A stretch of 9,593 nucleotides of DNA, taken from the NCBI GenBank assembly GCA_937892225.1, contig CALAUH010000120.1, forward strand, positions 1-9,593. Reading direction: 5' to 3'. This DNA is from an uncultured Treponema sp. (GTDB taxonomy: Bacteria > Spirochaetota > Spirochaetia > Treponematales > Treponemataceae). Positions 5,494 through 9,593 of this stretch are shown here, in pieces (position 1 is the first letter of the stretch; every line of letters begins with the position of its first letter). Below the pieces are notes generated by a model. That model had not been told where the DNA came from, made no database searches, and saw nothing but the letters and a program-made list of their open reading frames with translations. A program made the position numbers and the translations under genes.

Positions 5494-7494
5494 ATGGAAA
5501 TTGAATATAATTTATGGCTGGATTATGACGTTACTCAGGGAAAATCTATTATTGATTTATATGGTGATTCTAATATTTTAAGAAATGCATTAAATGAATT
5601 AAAAAAAGCAGGTAGTATTTTAGACGGCGCAGAAAGAATTGTTATTGGTAAAATAGAAGATTTACCTAAAAAAATCAAATCTAGAATTAAAGAAGTTCCA
5701 GAGGAAGATGGATTTGTTATTCATAGAATTAATGTAGATTTACATAAAAATGAATCTATTAAAGATGAGTGTACAGTTATTACTTCAAATACAGATTCTG
5801 GTGTTTTATATGGTGTTTTTGCTTTTATTAGGGAAGTTCGTCTTGGTAAACATCCGACTCTTGTACAGTTGATTGACCGTCCAAGAATAAAATACAGAAT
5901 GTTGAATCACTGGGATAATTTAGATGGTTCTATAGAAAGAGGTTATGCTGGAAAATCTTTGTGGAAATGGAATGATTTACCACAGCGAATTGATTCTAGA
6001 TATGAAGATTATGCCAGATTTTGTGCATCGATTGGTATAAATTGTACTGTAATTAATAATGTAAATTCTCAGGCAGAAATACTTTCAACAGAATATCTGG
6101 AAAAAGTTAAGGTTCTTGCATCCTGTTTTGCTAAGTGGGGAATAAAAACTTTTATAAGTGTAAATTTCGGGTCTCCGGTATTTTTGCATGATTTAGATAT
6201 TGCTGATCCATTTGATGATCGTGTAAGACAATGGTGGAAAAATAAAGCAAAAGAAATCTGGAATTTAATTCCTGACTTTGGTGGATTTCTTGTAAAAGCC
6301 GATTCAGAACAACAGAAAGGCCCCTTTGAATACGGAAGATCACAATCAGATGGTGCAAATATGCTTAGTGATGCAGTAAGTCCTTATAATGGAATAATTA
6401 TCTGGCGTGCATTTATTTATGGTCATGGAGAAAACGACAGGGCAAAAAAGGCATATTCAATTTTTAAACCTTTGGACGGGCAGTTCAGACAGAATGTTGC
6501 AATACAAGTTAAAAATGGACCAATTGATTTTCAGCCTAGAGAGCCTGTTCATCCTTTGTTTGGTTCTTATGAAAAAAATTCTTTGTTTATGGAATTTCAG
6601 ATTACTCAGGAATATTTAGGCCAGGGAAATCATCTTGTGTTTTTAGCACCTATGTGGAAAGAAATTCTTGATTTTGATTTAAATGGTTCAACATTAAATC
6701 CTTCTTTACTTGAAAATAATGATTATAACGTTGAAACAGTTGGAATGAGTCTTGAAAAATCAAAAATGAGTGGTATAGCAGGTGTATCAAATATTGGTAA
6801 TAATGAAGACTGGTGTGGTTCATTGTTCCATTCAGCTAATTGGTATGCGTTTGGTCGTCTTTGCTGGGATTATACACTTAGTGAAGAAATTATTGCTCGT
6901 GAATGGGCTATTATGACCTGGGGTAAAAATCCTGAAATATTAAGTTCGATAATGTATATTTTATTAAACAGCTGGAATGCCTGTGTAAATTATATGACTC
7001 CTTTGGGATTACATCATATTATGAAATTTAATCATCATTATGGACCAGATCCTGCCTGTGATGAAGGAACTCGTGAAGACTGGAAACCTAGATATTATCA
7101 TCAGGCAGATAAAGAAGGTCTTGGTTCAAGAAGAGATAGAAGTGAAGGTGGAAGTGCTGCCTGTGACCAGTATCGAAAAAATGCAGCAGATATATTCGCT
7201 GATATTAAACAATGTCCGGAAAAATATCTGCTATGGTTTCATCATGTTTCATGGGAATATAAACTTAATAGTGGACTAACATTAAAAGAAGAATTAAAAT
7301 CAAATTATTCAAAAGGAGTAGAAGAAGCAGAAAAATTGCGTGAAATCTGGAAAAAGAATGAAAAACTTGTTCCAAAGATTTTATCAAAAGAAAAATATGA
7401 ATCTGTACTAAATAAACTTGATATTCAGGTTGAAGATGCACATGAATGGAAAGATGTTTGTTTAAAATATTTTATGAGCTTTACAGAAAAATAA
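5494..7494 (+). CDS. aguA: GH67 alpha-glucuronidase
   Basis: A 666-residue alpha-glucuronidase of glycoside hydrolase family 67. It releases (4-O-methyl)glucuronic acid from the non-reducing end xylose of aldouronic acids by an inverting mechanism. The N-terminal alpha/beta domain (about 1-125) leads into a (beta/alpha)8 barrel starting near 'LIDRPRIKYRMLNHWDNLDG'. The proposed general acid is Glu272 (K-A-D-S-E-Q-Q). The carboxylate pair is Asp345 (N-G-P-I-D-F) and Glu373 (Q-I-T-Q-E-Y). The spacings of 73 and 28 residues equal those of the Cellvibrio enzyme as I recall it (Glu292, Asp365, Glu393). The C-terminal helical domain carries 'HHIMKFNHHYGP' and 'RYYHQADKEGLG', also typical. There is no signal peptide, so it works in the cytoplasm on imported oligosaccharides. 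The start is preceded by GGTGA (5486-5490) only 3 nt away, overlapping the end of the upstream gene, which suggests translational coupling. Confidence 0.96.
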   Translation: MEIEYNLWLDYDVTQGKSIIDLYGDSNILRNALNELKKAGSILDGAERIVIGKIEDLPKKIKSRIKEVPEEDGFVIHRINVDLHKNESIKDECTVITSNTDSGVLYGVFAFIREVRLGKHPTLVQLIDRPRIKYRMLNHWDNLDGSIERGYAGKSLWKWNDLPQRIDSRYEDYARFCASIGINCTVINNVNSQAEILSTEYLEKVKVLASCFAKWGIKTFISVNFGSPVFLHDLDIADPFDDRVRQWWKNKAKEIWNLIPDFGGFLVKADSEQQKGPFEYGRSQSDGANMLSDAVSPYNGIIIWRAFIYGHGENDRAKKAYSIFKPLDGQFRQNVAIQVKNGPIDFQPREPVHPLFGSYEKNSLFMEFQITQEYLGQGNHLVFLAPMWKEILDFDLNGSTLNPSLLENNDYNVETVGMSLEKSKMSGIAGVSNIGNNEDWCGSLFHSANWYAFGRLCWDYTLSEEIIAREWAIMTWGKNPEILSSIMYILLNSWNACVNYMTPLGLHHIMKFNHHYGPDPACDEGTREDWKPRYYHQADKEGLGSRRDRSEGGSAACDQYRKNAADIFADIKQCPEKYLLWFHHVSWEYKLNSGLTLKEELKSNYSKGVEEAEKLREIWKKNEKLVPKILSKEKYESVLNKLDIQVEDAHEWKDVCLKYFMSFTEK

Positions 7495-7524
7495 ATTAAA
7501 TCAAAATTTTAGTGGGAGTATAAA

Positions 7525-8085
7525 ATGAATTTTGAATTTAAAGAGTGTCTTACAAAAGATGGGGAATCTATTGAAGGCTTGTTTGAAGTAGTTTCAAAAA
7601 ATTATGAGGATGAAAGAGGTAATTTTTTAGAAACTTATAATAAAAAAGATTTTTTTGAAGCAGGTTTAACACTTACCTTTGTTCAAGACAATGTATCTTA
7701 TTCTAAAAAAAATGTTTTAAGAGGCTTGCATTATCAGAAAATACATCAGCAGGGAAAATTGATAAAGGTTTTGTCTGGAAAGATTTATGATGTAGTTGTG
7801 GATATTCGTCATGGTTCTTTGACTTATGGTAAATATTTTGGTATAGAATTAAGTGAAGATGATAATAAACAGTTGTATATTCCAAGAGGATTTGCACATG
7901 GTTATTATGTAATGAGTAATGAAGCAAAAGTTTTGTATAAATGCTCAGATTTTTATTATCCGGAAGAAGAAACCGGTATTTTATGGAACAGTAAAGCATT
8001 GAATATTGACTGGGATTTGCATAGGTGTAAAAAACAGCCGGTTATGAATGAAAGAGATTCTTCTTTTGAAGAATTTACTTTATAA
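7525..8085 (+). CDS. rfbC: dTDP-4-dehydrorhamnose 3,5-epimerase
   Basis: A 186-residue RmlC-type cupin enzyme that epimerises dTDP-4-keto-6-deoxyglucose at C3 and C5, the third step of dTDP-L-rhamnose synthesis. Family signatures appear in order: D-E-R-G-N-F-L-E (29-36), Q-D-N-V-S-Y-S and L-R-G-L-H-Y-Q (54-71, with His69 the expected catalytic base), V-V-V-D-I-R-H-G-S (90-98), L-Y-I-P-R-G-F-A-H-G (117-126), then Y-K-C-S-D-F-Y-Y-P-E-E-E-T-G-I-L-W-N (138-155), which contains the active-site tyrosine region, and a final N-E-R-D. The length is normal (180-190). GGGAG at 7514-7518 lies 6 nt before the ATG. It follows the GH67 gene by 30 bp and is closed by a terminator, so it is probably the last gene of that transcript. 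The other rhamnose genes (rfbA, B, D) are not in this window. Confidence 0.95.
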   Translation: MNFEFKECLTKDGESIEGLFEVVSKNYEDERGNFLETYNKKDFFEAGLTLTFVQDNVSYSKKNVLRGLHYQKIHQQGKLIKVLSGKIYDVVVDIRHGSLTYGKYFGIELSEDDNKQLYIPRGFAHGYYVMSNEAKVLYKCSDFYYPEEETGILWNSKALNIDWDLHRCKKQPVMNERDSSFEEFTL

Positions 8086-8088
8086 AAT

Positions 8089-8123
8089 AAAAAAGCGTCT
8101 TGTAAAAACAAGACGCTTTTTTT
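8089..8123. terminator. Bidirectional Rho-independent terminator between rfbC and pckG
   Basis: A perfect 8-bp stem, GCGTCTTG (8095-8102) with CAAGACGC (8109-8116), closes a TAAAAA loop. It is followed on the plus strand by seven T (8117-8123) and preceded by six A (8089-8094), so it also has a T tract when read on the minus strand. It sits between the convergent stops of rfbC and pckG and should end both transcripts. Confidence 0.93.
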
Positions 8124-8149
8124 GTATCTTAGAATTTATTGATACAAAA
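8120..8149. repeat. Second inverted repeat beside the terminator
   Basis: TTTTGTATC (8120-8128) and GATACAAAA (8141-8149) form a perfect 9-bp inverted repeat around a 12-nt A/T-rich loop. It overlaps the T run of the preceding terminator and touches the pckG stop codon. It lacks a following T tract on either strand, so it is more likely a 3'-end stabilising hairpin for the pckG mRNA than a terminator. Confidence 0.5.
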
Positions 8150-8150
8150 T

Positions 8151-9593
8151 TTATTTGCTTAATCTAGCTTCAAGATCGTTAAGACAATCGTTGAGTTCTT
8201 TTGGTAAATGAGCACCAAATTTTGGATAGTGGTTTTCACGAATATCTTTAACTTCTTTTAACCAGCCTTCTGTATCAACTTTAAGGATTTCTGGCAATGT
8301 CTTCTTGTAGTAGTCAGCCAATCCGTCTGTGTTGATTGCACCGTCTTTTGGCATAAATCCGATTGGTGTTTCAACAGCATTGTCTTTTCCATCACAACGA
8401 TCGAAAATCCAAGCGAGTACACGGCTGTTGTCACCGTATCCTGGCCACATGAATCCGCCTGGAAGATCAGCATTGTTTTCGTCCTTGCGGAACCAGTTAA
8501 CGTAGAAGATCTTAGGAAGTTTATCCTGATCTGCTTTAGCACCTACGTCTACCCAGTGCTGGAAGTAGTCGCCCATGTTATATCCACAGAATGGAAGAAT
8601 AGCAAATGGGTCACGACGAATCTTACCAACTTCAGCAGCGTTGATTGTAGAAGCAGCTGTAATTTCTGAACCTACGATAGATCCTAAGAATACACCGTGG
8701 TTCCAGTTGCGAGCCTGGTGTACGAGAGGTACTGTTGATGGACGACGACCACCAAACAAGATAGCAGAAATAGGAACTCCTTCTGGATCTTCCCATTCTT
8801 TTGCGATACATGGACACTGGTTAGCAGGAGCTGTAAAGCGAGCATTTGGATGAGCAAATTCTTCACCTTTTGGAGATTTGTCTTTTGGAAGAGCATCACG
8901 AGTGTTGCCTTTCCAGTCAACCAATTTACCGTTAGCTGGGTAACCAATCTGTTCCCACCAAACGTCACCGTCTTCTGTAAGAGCACAGTTTGTGAAGATT
9001 GTATTTTTAGAAGCAGAAACAAGAGCGTTCTTGTTAGACTGTTCTGAAGTTCCTGGAGCAACACCAAAGAAACCAGCTTCTGGGTTGATAGCGTACAATC
9101 GACCATCTTTACCAAACTTCATCCAAGCAATATCATCACCGATTGTTTCTACTTTCCAACCAGGAATTGTTGGGATAAGCATAGCCAAGTTTGTTTTTCC
9201 ACAAGCAGATGGGAATGCACCAGTTACATATTTAACTTCACCCTGTGGGTTTGTCAATTTTAAGATAAGCATGTGTTCAGCAAGCCAGCCTTCTTCGCGA
9301 GCCAAAACAGTAGCAATACGAAGAGCAAAACATTTCTTACCGAGCAAAGCGTTTCCACCGTATCCAGAACCGTAAGACCAGATGAGGTGTTCTTCTGGGA
9401 ACTGTGAAATATATTTGTGTTCAACGTCAGCACATGGCCAGATTCCGTTGTCTTTTTCACCATTGTTTAATGGTTTACCAACTGAGTGTAAACATGGAAC
9501 GAATTCACCGTCTGTACCGATTACGTCTAAAACTTTTTTTCCGGCACGAGTCATGATGTCCATATTTAATACTACGTATTCTGAGTCTGTAAG
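8151..9593 (-). CDS. pckG: GTP-dependent phosphoenolpyruvate carboxykinase, 5' end outside window
   Basis: The C-terminal 480 codons of a GTP-type PEP carboxykinase (oxaloacetate + GTP to/from PEP + CO2 + GDP). The frame is open to the right edge (first visible codons L-T-D-S-E-Y-V-V), so the ATG at 9561-9563 is internal and roughly 100-130 residues lie outside, given a family length near 600. Counting from the edge, S-Y-G-S-G-Y-G-G-N (73-81), the P-loop G-A-F-P-S-A-C-G-K-T-N (125-135) with the reactive P-loop Cys131, and G-D-D-I-A-W-M (152-158) are all present. So are N-P-E-A-G-F-F-G-V-A-P-G-T (170-182) and F-G-G-R-R-P-S-T-V-P-L (280-290). The enzyme is cytoplasmic and in gut fermenters often runs toward oxaloacetate for succinate formation. 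Codon choice is clearly richer in G+C than in the neighbours (GTA/GTT mixed with TTC, AAC, GGA, CGT), consistent with high expression. Confidence 0.96.
   Translation of the reverse strand, partial: LTDSEYVVLNMDIMTRAGKKVLDVIGTDGEFVPCLHSVGKPLNNGEKDNGIWPCADVEHKYISQFPEEHLIWSYGSGYGGNALLGKKCFALRIATVLAREEGWLAEHMLILKLTNPQGEVKYVTGAFPSACGKTNLAMLIPTIPGWKVETIGDDIAWMKFGKDGRLYAINPEAGFFGVAPGTSEQSNKNALVSASKNTIFTNCALTEDGDVWWEQIGYPANGKLVDWKGNTRDALPKDKSPKGEEFAHPNARFTAPANQCPCIAKEWEDPEGVPISAILFGGRRPSTVPLVHQARNWNHGVFLGSIVGSEITAASTINAAEVGKIRRDPFAILPFCGYNMGDYFQHWVDVGAKADQDKLPKIFYVNWFRKDENNADLPGGFMWPGYGDNSRVLAWIFDRCDGKDNAVETPIGFMPKDGAINTDGLADYYKKTLPEILKVDTEGWLKEVKDIRENHYPKFGAHLPKELNDCLNDLEARLSK

Noticed and set aside
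8120..8149. Dedicated terminator for pckG
   Set aside because: The hairpin is perfect but is not followed by a T tract on the minus strand. The adjacent bidirectional terminator (8089-8123) can serve pckG.
8684..9115. Minus-strand open frame of 143 codons, and similar frames on both strands between 8258 and 9463
   Set aside because: They overlap pckG in other frames, have no ribosome binding sites and encode low-complexity sequence. They reflect the base composition of a highly conserved gene.
9561..9563. ATG as the true start of PEP carboxykinase
   Set aside because: The frame is open through the window edge with family-like residues (L-T-D-S-E-Y-V-V), and the protein would lack over 100 N-terminal residues of the family.

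Overview
This is an AT-rich bacterial chromosome segment. It most resembles a gut or rumen Treponema-like spirochaete. That placement is an inference from three things: the loose spirochaetal lipobox (A-T-S-C) of the lipoprotein, the strongly A/T-biased codon use, and the mix of glucuronoxylan enzymes, GTP-type PEP carboxykinase and an unusual 'Met-Gly-Gly' PurF. All eight genes whose 3' ends are visible stop with TAA. No insertion sequence, CRISPR array, tRNA or rRNA is visible.

Layout from left to right. (1) Bases 1-89 are a G+C-richer patch (30 of the first 60 bases) just downstream of a minus-strand slyX gene (90-296). (2) A 150-bp divergent region carries a strong sigma70-type promoter (TTGATA, 17 bp, TATAAT) for a lipoprotein gene (447-1352), which is closed by a clear terminator. 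(3) At 1504-3408 lies a cytoplasmic sialate O-acetylesterase-type SGNH esterase. (4) At 3410-4828, tail to tail with it and only 1 bp away, is a minus-strand amidophosphoribosyltransferase gene (purF). It is broken by one in-frame TAG, after which 109 codons of intact family sequence continue in the same frame. (5) A plus-strand group at 4942-8085 encodes an unknown exported, possibly beta-barrel, protein that looks leaderless, a GH67 alpha-glucuronidase and an RfbC epimerase. A bidirectional terminator ends it. (6) At 8151-9593 is a minus-strand GTP-dependent PEP carboxykinase whose 5' end lies outside the window.

Functionally, the esterase and the alpha-glucuronidase fit together as intracellular enzymes that remove acetyl and (4-O-methyl)glucuronosyl side groups from imported xylan oligosaccharides. 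Neither has a signal peptide. PEP carboxykinase would connect the products to fermentative C4 metabolism. RfbC (dTDP-rhamnose) and PurF (purines) are biosynthetic genes interleaved with these.

The points most worth a second look are the in-frame TAG in purF and the absence of the N-terminal catalytic cysteine in that same protein. After those come the apparently leaderless start of the exported protein and the compositionally odd patch at the left edge. I found no convincing sign of a wholly new multi-gene system.
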